From the NCBI RefSeq assembly GCF_001866655.1, contig NZ_MLYR01000072.1, positions 1-46,577 of the forward strand: DNA of 46,577 nucleotides, in the 5' to 3' direction. Each line of letters starts with the position of its first letter. Position 1 is the stretch's first letter. The notes beneath the pieces were generated by a model. That model made no database searches. It saw only the letters and a program-made list of their open reading frames with translations, and was not told the DNA's origin. The DNA comes from Bacillus sp. MUM 116 (lineage in GTDB: Bacteria > Bacillota > Bacilli > Bacillales > Cytobacillaceae). Positions 10,482 to 19,207 of the stretch are shown one piece after another. A program made the translations under genes and the position numbers.

Positions 10482-11771
10482 CTATTTTACTTCGTTTTTT
10501 AATTGATTCTCAGCATCTTTTAATGCGGATTCAACTGATTTATTTTCAAGCAGTATAGCCGCTTGAGCATTGCTTGTCAGAGCGCTAGCTTTTGATAAAT
10601 ACTCATTTTCGTTAATTTTTGGGACTTGATCAACAATATCGGCAAACCTTTTAAATATTGGTTGATTATTAAAGTACTGATTGTTTTTAGTAAATTGTGG
10701 CGCACTATAGGTTTCTTTCAAGGATGGGAAAAGCCCATATTTTTCAAAGCCTAATAATTGAGAGTCTTTATCTGTTGTAAAGAAGTCAACAAAGGCATAA
10801 GCAGCAGACTGGTTTTTACTAGTCGCCGGAATCAACAAGGACGAGCCGCCTACGTTCGCATACCTGTTACCGCCATTTTCAAAGCTTGGCAGATAAAATA
10901 CATCCCATTTTCCTTTTAATTTAGGGGCTTGGTCCATAATGGAGCCTGCATACCAAACTCCATAAGGAACGGTCGCTACGCTGCCGTTTACTGTAGCCGT
11001 TACAATTCCATCCCAGCCCTTGTTGTTAAGGATTAAATCCTCATCATGTAGCTTTTTAATGACGTCCATTGCACGAATGGCTTCCTTGGATTGAAGCGTG
11101 ATTTTTCCATCCTTATCAAAATAAGAAAGTCCCTGTTCCTGCATCATCATTTGGAAGACGCCATCATAATTGGGAATATCAATCGGTAACATCTTGGCGC
11201 CGGTTGCTGCTTTTATTTTCTTGCCAGCTGCAATATAGTCATCCCATGTTTTGATGGAATTTGGATCTACATTCGCCTTTTTAAAGTAATCGACACGGTA
11301 GAATACCCCTGCAGGACCAATATCCCAAGGTGCAGCAATGAAGTTGCCATCCTTATCTTGAACTGATGCGACTTTTGCCTGATTGAAAGAGTCTTTGTGC
11401 TTTTCATATCCAAGCTTACTTAAGTTCAAAAACCCTTGTGGGAATTGATGAACATAACCTGGAATTCGTTCATCCTCCATTAACACAACATCCGGAAGGC
11501 CTGACCCCCTTGCAGCTAAACCAACAGTTAACTTGTCATAAAGATCCGAGCTATTAAAGTCTTCTACCTTCACCTTTACATCTGGGTATTTCTTTTGAAA
11601 TTTTTCTACTGAGGCTTTCATTGTTGCTGCGGCAACATCCCATCCCCATATAGTGATCGTTCCTGAAGGATGTTTGGCATCACCGGTTTTTTCCCCATTA
11701 CTTGCAGAATTCGAACAAGCGGCTAGTAAGAGCAAAAACAAAGCTAATATCATTGACATGAACTTTCTCAT
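10482..11771 (-). CDS. Extracellular sugar-binding lipoprotein (importer 2)
   Basis: This 429-aa solute-binding protein of ABC family 1 (MalE-like) has a lipoprotein signal peptide: MRKFMSMILALFLLLLAAC with lipobox LAAC and the acylated cysteine at residue 19, so it is anchored to the outer face of the membrane. The mature part has the GTITIWGWDV start and the SKNQSAAYAFVDFFTT region typical of oligosaccharide-binding proteins. AGGGGG precedes the ATG. It follows the GcvPB-like gene by 38 bp, which places importer 2 in the same transcription unit as the P-protein-like pair. The ligand cannot be determined from sequence. Confidence 0.92.
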   Translation of the reverse strand: MRKFMSMILALFLLLLAACSNSASNGEKTGDAKHPSGTITIWGWDVAAATMKASVEKFQKKYPDVKVKVEDFNSSDLYDKLTVGLAARGSGLPDVVLMEDERIPGYVHQFPQGFLNLSKLGYEKHKDSFNQAKVASVQDKDGNFIAAPWDIGPAGVFYRVDYFKKANVDPNSIKTWDDYIAAGKKIKAATGAKMLPIDIPNYDGVFQMMMQEQGLSYFDKDGKITLQSKEAIRAMDVIKKLHDEDLILNNKGWDGIVTATVNGSVATVPYGVWYAGSIMDQAPKLKGKWDVFYLPSFENGGNRYANVGGSSLLIPATSKNQSAAYAFVDFFTTDKDSQLLGFEKYGLFPSLKETYSAPQFTKNNQYFNNQPIFKRFADIVDQVPKINENEYLSKASALTSNAQAAILLENKSVESALKDAENQLKNEVK

Positions 11772-11809
11772 TTTTCGGCCCCCTATTTTTCAAAAAATGA
11801 TTGTTTGTA

Positions 11810-13384
11810 TTATTTAGCCGATTCACATGTTTGCGTATTTTTTTGATATGTTCGCCATGTTATGCACCATTTGTCCGGATGATCCAAATAATCTTGCTCG
11901 TCCATTTTGTGAATGGTGCTATTATGCGGGGCTGTTTTCACAATCTCCGGATTTTCGTATGCTTCTTTTGAAATTTGCTCTAATGCATGAATATATTCAT
12001 CTAAATCTTCTTTCGAATAGGACTCTGTCGGCTCAAGGGTGAATGGCTGTTTCACTATATATGGATGGTGACTGGTCCAGTAATGGAGACCGAAATCAGT
12101 CATTCTTAACGTTACATCCTCTGTTGTCACTCCAGTTTCCTTCGTAAGCTGCTCCCAGCTGTAACGAACCTGTTCTAGGCGATGGCCTTTAACATATGGA
12201 GCACTCGCACCGCGGATTGCTAAGACCTTATGGTACATATAGTTATTGTTTAAAACCGCAATTTTCGCTACTTCCTTGAGTCCTTCTGCTCCAAGGGCGC
12301 GAATCCATGCATATGCACGTAAAACGGTTTGGGCTACACCGTGGAAAGAACGGACCTTACCAATTGAATGCTTTAAATCATCGTTAAGCTTATATTTACC
12401 ATCAACAAATTCGACAATTGGTGCTGGTAAGAAATCTTTTAATTCTGCTGTTACCCCAAGTGCACCCGTTGCAGGTCCGCCACACATATGTGGTGCAGCA
12501 AATGTTTTATGAAGATTAAAGAAACACATATCAAAGCCTGCTTCTTTTGCTCTTGTTATTCCTAAAAGCCCATTTGCATTTGCCTGGTCGTAAAAGCAAA
12601 TTCCACCTGCCTGATGAACAATGTCTGTAAATCCTTTAATTTTCGGATTAAAAATTCCGGTATCTTCCGGGTTTGCAACAACAAAACCGGCTGTTCTTTC
12701 AGAAACGGCAGCTTTTAATTTTTCAATATCCGGGAAGCCATTTTCATCCGGATGAAGAGTAATAATTTTATAACCTTTTACTGCTGCCGTTGCAGCTTGG
12801 GATGGGTGGGAGAAAATCGTCGTAATAATTTCATCCCGCTGATTCCCTTCGCCTCTATGTTCATGATATTTCTGAACAATCGATGCCATAGTAAACAATG
12901 CCTGTGTACCACTGCTTGGCTGGAAGGAGAAATAATCCATCCCGGAAATCTCCCTCATACAAAGGTCCAATTTATAAAAGATTTCCAGCATTCCTTGTAC
13001 CGTATCTTCATTTTGAAGCGGATGAAGCTCCATCATTTTTGAATCACGAATTAATAATTCGTTAATTTTGGGAATGTATTTCATCGTACATGTTCCCTGT
13101 CCAATTTCAACATTAAAATCAGACCCTAATGTTTCTTGGGAAAGTCTTAAATAATGCCTTAATACCCGTGCTTGACCAATTTCCGGAAGGCTCGGTTTCT
13201 TGCTTCTTTGCATGGATTTTGGAATGGAAGATACCCCATCACCAACCGATGCTGCAATTCTTTCACTTACTGGAGGCAGTTCTACTCCTTTTTCTCCAGG
13301 TTGATGGAGTTCGAAAATGATTGGTTCATTCCATTTTGCTTGATGAAAATCACGGGTTTTGTTAGTGCGCATAATCCTTTGCAT
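11810..13384 (-). CDS. Divergent GcvPB-like PLP enzyme (glycine decarboxylase subunit 2 homologue)
   Basis: This 524-aa fold-type I PLP protein is homologous to the C-terminal half of glycine decarboxylase (P-protein subunit 2). The Schiff-base lysine is present in NLHKTFAAPH (K293), as are the YDQAN motif at 265-269 (canonical YDGAN) and TCTMKYIPKINE at 98-109 (canonical SCTMKYNPKINE). Loops that shape the glycine site differ. The family's GPHGGGGPGSGP after the lysine is APHMCGGPATGA here, and the canonical DSAHGTNPAS segment is replaced by IFSHPSQAAT near 190-199. Strong SD AGGAG. It lies 24 bp after the GcvPA-like gene and 38 bp before a sugar-binding protein, with no GcvH or GcvT gene nearby. 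It is probably not the housekeeping enzyme. A PLP-dependent lyase or decarboxylase acting on a sugar-linked amino compound is one possibility; that is inference. Confidence 0.8.
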   Translation of the reverse strand: MQRIMRTNKTRDFHQAKWNEPIIFELHQPGEKGVELPPVSERIAASVGDGVSSIPKSMQRSKKPSLPEIGQARVLRHYLRLSQETLGSDFNVEIGQGTCTMKYIPKINELLIRDSKMMELHPLQNEDTVQGMLEIFYKLDLCMREISGMDYFSFQPSSGTQALFTMASIVQKYHEHRGEGNQRDEIITTIFSHPSQAATAAVKGYKIITLHPDENGFPDIEKLKAAVSERTAGFVVANPEDTGIFNPKIKGFTDIVHQAGGICFYDQANANGLLGITRAKEAGFDMCFFNLHKTFAAPHMCGGPATGALGVTAELKDFLPAPIVEFVDGKYKLNDDLKHSIGKVRSFHGVAQTVLRAYAWIRALGAEGLKEVAKIAVLNNNYMYHKVLAIRGASAPYVKGHRLEQVRYSWEQLTKETGVTTEDVTLRMTDFGLHYWTSHHPYIVKQPFTLEPTESYSKEDLDEYIHALEQISKEAYENPEIVKTAPHNSTIHKMDEQDYLDHPDKWCITWRTYQKNTQTCESAK

Positions 13385-13408
13385 GAATGAATCTCCTCTC
13401 TTTTTAAA

Positions 13409-14797
13409 TTATTTTGATAAAATATCCTTTAGGGTTTGAACAAGATCATCAATATCTTCTTTCGTATGGATTTCCGTTACACAGAATAAAGCTGATTGGC
13501 CAAACTCGGGAAACTCTTTTGAAAGATCCTTCCCGCCAAAAATTTTCCGTTCTACTAACCTTTGATTAATCTCTGCTACAGTGATGCCCGTTTGATTAAA
13601 GTCCACAATAAATTCTTTGAAAAATGGTGAATCTAAGCGCGATCCTGAAACACCCGGAATTTGATTTAATTGCTGCACCGCATATTGACTGTTTTGCATG
13701 ATGGTTTGACCCACTTCCTGCATACCATCAGGACCAAGCAATGCAAGATAGACACCTGCTGTGATTCCCCATAGGGCTGTCTGCGTTCCGACCGATTCCT
13801 TCCCTTTTTCTCTTAAGGCAAAAGAGGTTCTATCATATGCCACATCGCCAAAACCATATTCCCCCTCTTTAATTGTTGGAACAATTCCAAATAAGCGGGA
13901 TGGATATTCATTCACGAAGTTCACATCATTATGGGTAGCAATGAAGCCGGCCTGCCCGCCGCTGTAATTCATATGCATGCCCAAAGGCTGTAAGTCTCCG
14001 CAAACAATATCCGCACCGTAATGACTCGGCGGTGCAAGAACACCAAGTGAAATGGGATCAACCCCAACAACCATTAAACTCTGGTTTTCTTTTAATAGAG
14101 TAGAAATTTCCGTCCCTTGTACTTCAATAAATCCAAGATAGGATGGATTTTCAAAATAAAGAGCGGCAACGTCATCTGTTAACTTTGCTTGTAAATCTGA
14201 TAGGTCCAATGCCCCTGACTTTAAATCAAATTGTACAAATTCAAATTCTAATTCTGGTGTTCCGTAATTGATGATAATTTTGCTACGTTCCGGTGCAACT
14301 GTTTTAGCTAATAACACCTTTTTCCTTCCGGTAATCCGTGCAGCCATTCGAATCGATGTAGCTGCCGCCTGCCCCCAATCAAAGGTAGGAACATTGACGA
14401 CATCCATATCCACTATTTCGGCTACTAAACTCTGATACTCAAAAAGAGCTTGGAAGCGTCCATGATCCTCATAAGGCTCACCTGCATATGCAGTCAAAAA
14501 TTCAGAGCGTTGATTGATTTCATCACATACAGCTGGAACGAAATGCTGCCAACAGCCGGCCCCTAAGAAATTTAAATATTCTTTTGTGCTGATGTTTTTA
14601 TTAAGAATTCCTTCAATATGCCGCCGCAATTCGTATTCTGTTAATGCAGACGGCAGCTTTAAATCCTCTTTCAGTTTAAGTTCCTCTGGAATACAGGAGT
14701 ATAATTCCATGATGGAGTCGACTCCAATTACCTGTAACATCTCAGCTTGTACTTCAGGAACCATATTTGGTATATACGGATGAACTTTTTGTGACAT
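13409..14797 (-). CDS. Divergent GcvPA-like PLP-enzyme partner (glycine decarboxylase subunit 1 homologue)
   Basis: This 462-aa protein is homologous to the N-terminal half of glycine decarboxylase. In split P-proteins this subunit has the aminotransferase-like fold but no catalytic lysine and completes the active site of subunit 2. Family landmarks are present: HPYIPNMVPEVQAEML at the start, NFLGAGCWQHFVPAV near residues 77-91, and SEFLTAYAGEPYEDHGRFQALFEYQ. Other signature regions have drifted. The canonical SAYGGPHCGF is MNYSGGQAGF, and SNICSNQALNAL is ESVGTQTALWGI. AGGAGG precedes the ATG. It lies 54 bp after the SDR gene and 24 bp before the GcvPB-like gene. The two subunits presumably form one heteromeric enzyme. 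The length is normal for the family, so this is divergence rather than decay. Confidence 0.8.
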   Translation of the reverse strand: MSQKVHPYIPNMVPEVQAEMLQVIGVDSIMELYSCIPEELKLKEDLKLPSALTEYELRRHIEGILNKNISTKEYLNFLGAGCWQHFVPAVCDEINQRSEFLTAYAGEPYEDHGRFQALFEYQSLVAEIVDMDVVNVPTFDWGQAAATSIRMAARITGRKKVLLAKTVAPERSKIIINYGTPELEFEFVQFDLKSGALDLSDLQAKLTDDVAALYFENPSYLGFIEVQGTEISTLLKENQSLMVVGVDPISLGVLAPPSHYGADIVCGDLQPLGMHMNYSGGQAGFIATHNDVNFVNEYPSRLFGIVPTIKEGEYGFGDVAYDRTSFALREKGKESVGTQTALWGITAGVYLALLGPDGMQEVGQTIMQNSQYAVQQLNQIPGVSGSRLDSPFFKEFIVDFNQTGITVAEINQRLVERKIFGGKDLSKEFPEFGQSALFCVTEIHTKEDIDDLVQTLKDILSK

Positions 14798-14851
14798 AAC
14801 CCTTACCTCCTTATTATCTTAAAAAACCTAAATTTTGATTTTTCCAAAAAA

Positions 14852-15631
14852 TCAAGCCAAGCCACCGCCATCTACAATTAAAGCAGTTCCTGACACCCAA
14901 GAAGATAGATCGCTTGCAAGGAACAGCACTCCTTTTGCAATATCTCTTGGTGTACCCAGTCTTTCCAATGGCCGTCCTTTTGCAGATGATACAAGGAAGG
15001 CATCTTCTTTTAAGTTTAATTGCTTGGCTTCGTCCCTTAATAATGGTGTATCTGTATCACCCGGGCAGATACAATTTACACGAATGTTTTGCGGACCATG
15101 GTCAATTGCCATTGCTTTTGTTAAATTTACTACCCCGGCCTTCGCTGCGCAGTAGGCTGCCGCCAGATCTCCGCCTTTAATCCCCCAGCCTGATCCGGTA
15201 TTAATGATGCTGCCGCCTCCGCTTGAAGACATTAATGGAATTAAATATTTTGATAGAAGATAAACCCCTTTTAAGGAGACGTCTAACACTATATCCCAAT
15301 CGGACTCTTCCAAATCAACTACTGTCTTTCTTCTTATCACACCTGCATTATTAAAAAGAACATCAATTCGTCCATAATTTGCTTTAAGATGATCTCTTAC
15401 CGCTTCACAATCCTTTGCATTTGTTACATTGCATCGAACAAACTCAGCCTGATATTCTTTGCTTCTTAATTCACCCGCCGCTTTCTGACCGTTTTCTTCA
15501 TTAATGTCTAAAAGAATTACCCTTGCCCCTACTTCTGCTAATAAAGTAGCAGCAGCGAGTCCAATCCCTGATGCTCCTCCCGTTACAACACATACCTTGT
15601 TTTCTAATCCAAAATAATCTTGAGTTAACAT
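14852..15631 (-). CDS. Short-chain dehydrogenase/reductase (SDR)
   Basis: This 259-aa classical SDR has a complete active site: nucleotide-binding TGGASGIG 17-24, acidic D42 after the second strand (NAD preference), NNAG 94-97, catalytic Ser147, Tyr160 and Lys164 (YCAAK), and the C-terminal SGTALIVDGGG. It oxidises or reduces a hydroxyl/keto group, most likely on a sugar or a sugar-derived intermediate given its position between a GH63-like glycosidase (38 bp upstream) and the GcvPA-like gene (54 bp downstream). A good AGGAGG precedes the ATG. The substrate is unknown. A step that produces a keto compound for the neighbouring PLP enzyme would be consistent but is not shown. Confidence 0.88.
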   Translation of the reverse strand: MLTQDYFGLENKVCVVTGGASGIGLAAATLLAEVGARVILLDINEENGQKAAGELRSKEYQAEFVRCNVTNAKDCEAVRDHLKANYGRIDVLFNNAGVIRRKTVVDLEESDWDIVLDVSLKGVYLLSKYLIPLMSSSGGGSIINTGSGWGIKGGDLAAAYCAAKAGVVNLTKAMAIDHGPQNIRVNCICPGDTDTPLLRDEAKQLNLKEDAFLVSSAKGRPLERLGTPRDIAKGVLFLASDLSSWVSGTALIVDGGGLA

Positions 15632-15669
15632 ACGTAAAACCTCCTATATTTCAATAAATCCAAGCCTTT

Positions 15670-17349
15670 TTATTTCATTAATGCATGAGCTAATAAAAGG
15701 AAAACACTAGAAGTCCAAGTAAAAGCCGGATCTCTCAGACTTTCTCCTGTTAACGCATGGTAATTTTCCGCCATCCCAGATTGGTTAGCCATGCTGCAAA
15801 ACCTTTGTGCCACTTCCTGCGCTATTTCTGTCTCCCCTGACTCTTCCAATCCTTGATAAAGTAACAAGGTGGTCGGTGCCCAAATTGGCCCCCGCCAATA
15901 GCCATCCTCCCGGAAATATGGGCTCGTTGGTTTTTCTGTAGCTAATCCAAACTGGGTTAAAAATTCGTTTACAAGTCCTCCTGCCAAAACTTTGCGGATT
16001 GATTCAGGAAGACGTTTTCCAAGAATAATAGGTATATAAAGTACCAGGCTTTCAGACTCAATGCTGGAGTGGTTTCCTGACTTTACTGCGGTAAATCGAT
16101 CCTGTTTCCAAAAATGGCTAATCAAGCGGTTAAGTAAATCCTTTGACTTCGCAGCCCACTCAAAAGCCTCGTCTTTCTTCCCTAATTCATCCGCAATCTC
16201 AGAGAGTACCTCTATTTGTAAAATCAGGAAGGAAGATAAATCAGGGCTTTCAACCGGTGTTCCTTGGTGGAAAATCGTACTATTATCCCAACCGCTGTCA
16301 TTGCCATGATTATATTGCGGAATTCCATCCTGATCGTCATCTCTATATTCGAACCACCATTCCGTCCATTTACATAAAGGTTCATATACTTCCTGCAATC
16401 TTTCTCTTGTCACAAACTCGCGGTTTTCCATTAGCTGTTTTAATGTCCAGCCATGGATCGGGGGTTTGGTAAAGTTCCATAAAGCAAAACGGTTGTTTAG
16501 AAAATCTGGAAGCATGCCCGTCTCATCCTGATGTTCGAAAAAAGTCATGAATTGGTCCCAAGCTAATTGGGGTTGTTTTTTCGATAAAGCTAAAGCATTA
16601 AAGCAATGATCCCAGCTCCAAATGTTTGTCATCCAATTCTTTGACATATACATGGCCGGCCTTGTTAAAAGCCCTTCCGGCTGAACAACACATGACCATG
16701 TGATATAACTAGCGAGTGTTCTCCCATTAATCCATCTGGATTCACATTCCAGTGAGTGGTTGAGCCAGTTTTGAAATTCCAACCTAACCAGTTCTTGAGC
16801 TTTTGAAAACTCCATATATTGCCGCTCGTGCCATATTGTAAAAAATTCTTCAATCGCACATTCCATCTTCAAAGACACTGGATCTGGTAAAAAATCAGCC
16901 ACAATCTTTAGACAGCGCTGTTCTTGAAACGGCGCATCCATCAAGAGCTCCCCTTTAATGGGTGTCAGCATATAACGAATTTCCTGTTTTGAATGATTAA
17001 CCTCAAAACGGTTATCGTTAGCAGGGACGGCATAATCATAAGCACCGGTTATACCGGTTAGGCGAATACCTACCCCTTGACTTCTAATTTGTAAAACCTT
17101 TTCTTCACTCATAATAAAGTCAGCGAATCCCTTATCCGCTTCGAGCCGAAGAACAGTTGGATTTAATACCGGCCTATAAGGCACCACCTGATTATTTGCA
17201 AGAACCTCAATCCGAAAAACCTCTCCTAAATCGTTGTCACCATTTCGGACGTTCCTCAAATACAAATGATTTTCATCTATTCCATGTATTGGCGAAATGA
17301 CCATATAGGAACCGTAACGGCTGAAAGGAACCTTTTTAATATCAAACAT
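15670..17349 (-). CDS. GH63-like (MGH1-type) cytoplasmic glycosidase
   Basis: A 559-aa protein whose C-terminal two thirds form an (alpha/alpha)6 barrel of the GH63/trehalase type. Landmarks are NIWSWDHCFNA (242-252), SGWDNS (352-357, with D355 the likely general acid), YWRGPIWAPT (484-493) and AENYHALTGE (527-536, with E528 the likely base). The N-terminal ~170 residues form a beta-rich domain. No signal peptide is present, so it acts on imported substrate. GH63 enzymes cleave alpha-linked glucosides such as glucosylglycerate, mannosylglycerate or alpha-glucosyl-galactosides. Its combination with LacZ suggests a substrate containing both alpha- and beta-linked sugars. It is 32 bp downstream of importer 1 and has a very strong SD (GAGGAGGTGG). 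Confidence 0.8.
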   Translation of the reverse strand: MFDIKKVPFSRYGSYMVISPIHGIDENHLYLRNVRNGDNDLGEVFRIEVLANNQVVPYRPVLNPTVLRLEADKGFADFIMSEEKVLQIRSQGVGIRLTGITGAYDYAVPANDNRFEVNHSKQEIRYMLTPIKGELLMDAPFQEQRCLKIVADFLPDPVSLKMECAIEEFFTIWHERQYMEFSKAQELVRLEFQNWLNHSLECESRWINGRTLASYITWSCVVQPEGLLTRPAMYMSKNWMTNIWSWDHCFNALALSKKQPQLAWDQFMTFFEHQDETGMLPDFLNNRFALWNFTKPPIHGWTLKQLMENREFVTRERLQEVYEPLCKWTEWWFEYRDDDQDGIPQYNHGNDSGWDNSTIFHQGTPVESPDLSSFLILQIEVLSEIADELGKKDEAFEWAAKSKDLLNRLISHFWKQDRFTAVKSGNHSSIESESLVLYIPIILGKRLPESIRKVLAGGLVNEFLTQFGLATEKPTSPYFREDGYWRGPIWAPTTLLLYQGLEESGETEIAQEVAQRFCSMANQSGMAENYHALTGESLRDPAFTWTSSVFLLLAHALMK

Positions 17350-17380
17350 CTAACCACCTCCTCTTGTACTTAAATTTCCT

Positions 17381-18211
17381 TTATCCTTTAACTCCGGACC
17401 TGGAGTTATCCTCTACAATATAGCGCTGAGCAAAGAAGAATAAGATAAGCGGCGGCAGACTGATCAAGAAGGTAACCGCCATAATGCTCTCCATATCCAC
17501 TCCAAACATTCCTTTAAATTGCGCCAAGCCAAGGGTTAACGTATATTTACTTTGATCATTTAAGAAAATAAGCGGTCCCAGATAATCGTTCCAGCAGGTT
17601 AAAATATTAAACACTGCAACCAAAATCAGCGAAGGCTTCATTAACGGCAAGTAAATTTTATAGAAAATTTGAAATGGATTCGCACCATCCATACGTGCCG
17701 CCTCATCGAGCTCTTTTGGGATGGACATAATAAATTGCCTCATTAGAAAAATATAAAAGGGTGCTCCAAACCACGAAGGTACAAACAGTGGCTTAAGTGT
17801 ATTAATCCAGCCGAGGAAATTAAATTCCATATATTGAGGAATCATCGTTACCTCCCATGGAATCATCATCGAAGCAAGCAGGACAATAAACAAAAAGTCT
17901 CTCCCTTTAAATTTAAAACGGGCAAAGCCATAGGCAACCAGTGAGGACGAAATCAGCTGCCCAATCGTCGACATGACGGTTACGGTGACCGTATTCATAA
18001 AAAACTGATTAAATGGCTGTGACATCCAAGCTTCTTTAAAGTTTCCCCACTCAAATTTGGACGGAATCCATTTAGGTGGAAATTGGTATAGCTCCTGCTG
18101 TGATTTCAATGAAGTCGTCAGCATCCAGAAAAAAGGTGCCAAAAACAGAAGTGAAAAAAAGATCAGTAATATATAAACAGTTGTTTTCTCAATTCTTCTT
18201 TTTGTTTTCAT
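17381..18211 (-). CDS. Sugar ABC transporter permease, MalG type (importer 1)
   Basis: This 276-aa CUT1 permease has six membrane helices. The EAA loop DEAARMDGANPFQIFYKI followed by LPLMKPSL sits near residues 170-195. It is 34 bp from the MalF-type partner and 31 bp from the GH63-like gene, all on one strand. GGGGAG precedes the ATG. It is clearly distinct in sequence from the MalG-type permease of importer 2, so the two importers are not a recent duplication. Confidence 0.92.
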   Translation of the reverse strand: MKTKRRIEKTTVYILLIFFSLLFLAPFFWMLTTSLKSQQELYQFPPKWIPSKFEWGNFKEAWMSQPFNQFFMNTVTVTVMSTIGQLISSSLVAYGFARFKFKGRDFLFIVLLASMMIPWEVTMIPQYMEFNFLGWINTLKPLFVPSWFGAPFYIFLMRQFIMSIPKELDEAARMDGANPFQIFYKIYLPLMKPSLILVAVFNILTCWNDYLGPLIFLNDQSKYTLTLGLAQFKGMFGVDMESIMAVTFLISLPPLILFFFAQRYIVEDNSRSGVKG

Positions 18212-18245
18212 GAAGCACTCCCCTACCCTGGTATCCTATATACGG

Positions 18246-19187
18246 TTATTTATTTTTAACTTCCCCTTCGTAATAAACCCAGGCTGATGATGATTTAAAG
18301 ACTAATAGAGTTAAAATTAAGACAATGATAAACATGAACCACGCATTAGCAGAGGAATAACCCATTTTAAAATACTTAAACGCATTTTCATAAACGTACA
18401 TAGCATAGAAATACGTAGACCTTAGCGGGCCCCCACCAGTCAAAACGAGCGCAAGGGTTAATTGTTGAAAAGCGCTGATAATCGTTGTGATTAAATTAAA
18501 TAAAATCGTCGGTGTTAACATTGGAATCGTAATTTTGAAAAACTGTTGAATTTTATTGGCCCCATCAATGGAAGCTGCCTCATACAAATCATTTGGAATA
18601 GCTTTCAATCCAGCCAGGAAAATCAGCATCATGGTCCCTTGCCCCCATAGGCTGGCAATGACCATCGCTATCAATGCCGAATGGGGATTGTTTAACCAAT
18701 CCGGTCCTTGTACCCCCACCAGAGATAAAAAATAATTCAGGATTCCATATTCGCCGTTATAAACCCAGGCCCAAATCATCGCAAGGGCAACTCCTGAGAT
18801 TACAGTTGGTAAATAGAAAATGGTTCGAAATATGGAATGTCCTTTTATCTTCTGATTCAATAAAATGGCCAAAAAGAGTGCCGTCACGAGATTAAGCGGA
18901 ACAAATAAACAAGCAAATTTAACTGTCACCCATAAGGACTCCCAAAATAATGGATCGTCGGTAAACATGGTCTTATAATTATCAAATCCAATAAACTTAT
19001 GTTCGCCGATTATTGGCCAATCAAAGAAACTAATAAACAACGAATATAGCAATGGACCTAACGTAAAAGCTAAAAATCCAATAATCCATGGTGCAATAAA
19101 GAGAAGGGGGACAATCTTGTCCCACCGTTTCGTTTGTTTTTTGATTTTTACAATAGGTGCGGATGAGGTATAAACGGGTTTCAACAA
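18246..19187 (-). CDS. Sugar ABC transporter permease, MalF type (importer 1)
   Basis: A 313-aa CUT1 permease with a ~30-residue basic cytoplasmic N-terminus and six membrane helices. The EAA loop YEAASIDGANKIQQFFKI then IPMLTP lies near residues 208-235. The start is one of two adjacent TTG codons (19187 or 19184), preceded by AAAGAGGTG. It follows the binding-protein gene by 20 bp. No ATPase is encoded nearby. Confidence 0.91.
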   Translation of the reverse strand: MLKPVYTSSAPIVKIKKQTKRWDKIVPLLFIAPWIIGFLAFTLGPLLYSLFISFFDWPIIGEHKFIGFDNYKTMFTDDPLFWESLWVTVKFACLFVPLNLVTALFLAILLNQKIKGHSIFRTIFYLPTVISGVALAMIWAWVYNGEYGILNYFLSLVGVQGPDWLNNPHSALIAMVIASLWGQGTMMLIFLAGLKAIPNDLYEAASIDGANKIQQFFKITIPMLTPTILFNLITTIISAFQQLTLALVLTGGGPLRSTYFYAMYVYENAFKYFKMGYSSANAWFMFIIVLILTLLVFKSSSAWVYYEGEVKNK

Positions 19188-19207
19188 AAAACACCTCTTT
19201 TTAGTTT

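Noticed and set aside
11810..14797. Canonical glycine cleavage system (gcvPA-gcvPB) as a housekeeping call
   Set aside because: The gene pair is surrounded by sugar importers, gcvT and gcvH are absent, and several loops conserved in glycine decarboxylases are changed. The homology is kept, but not the gene names.
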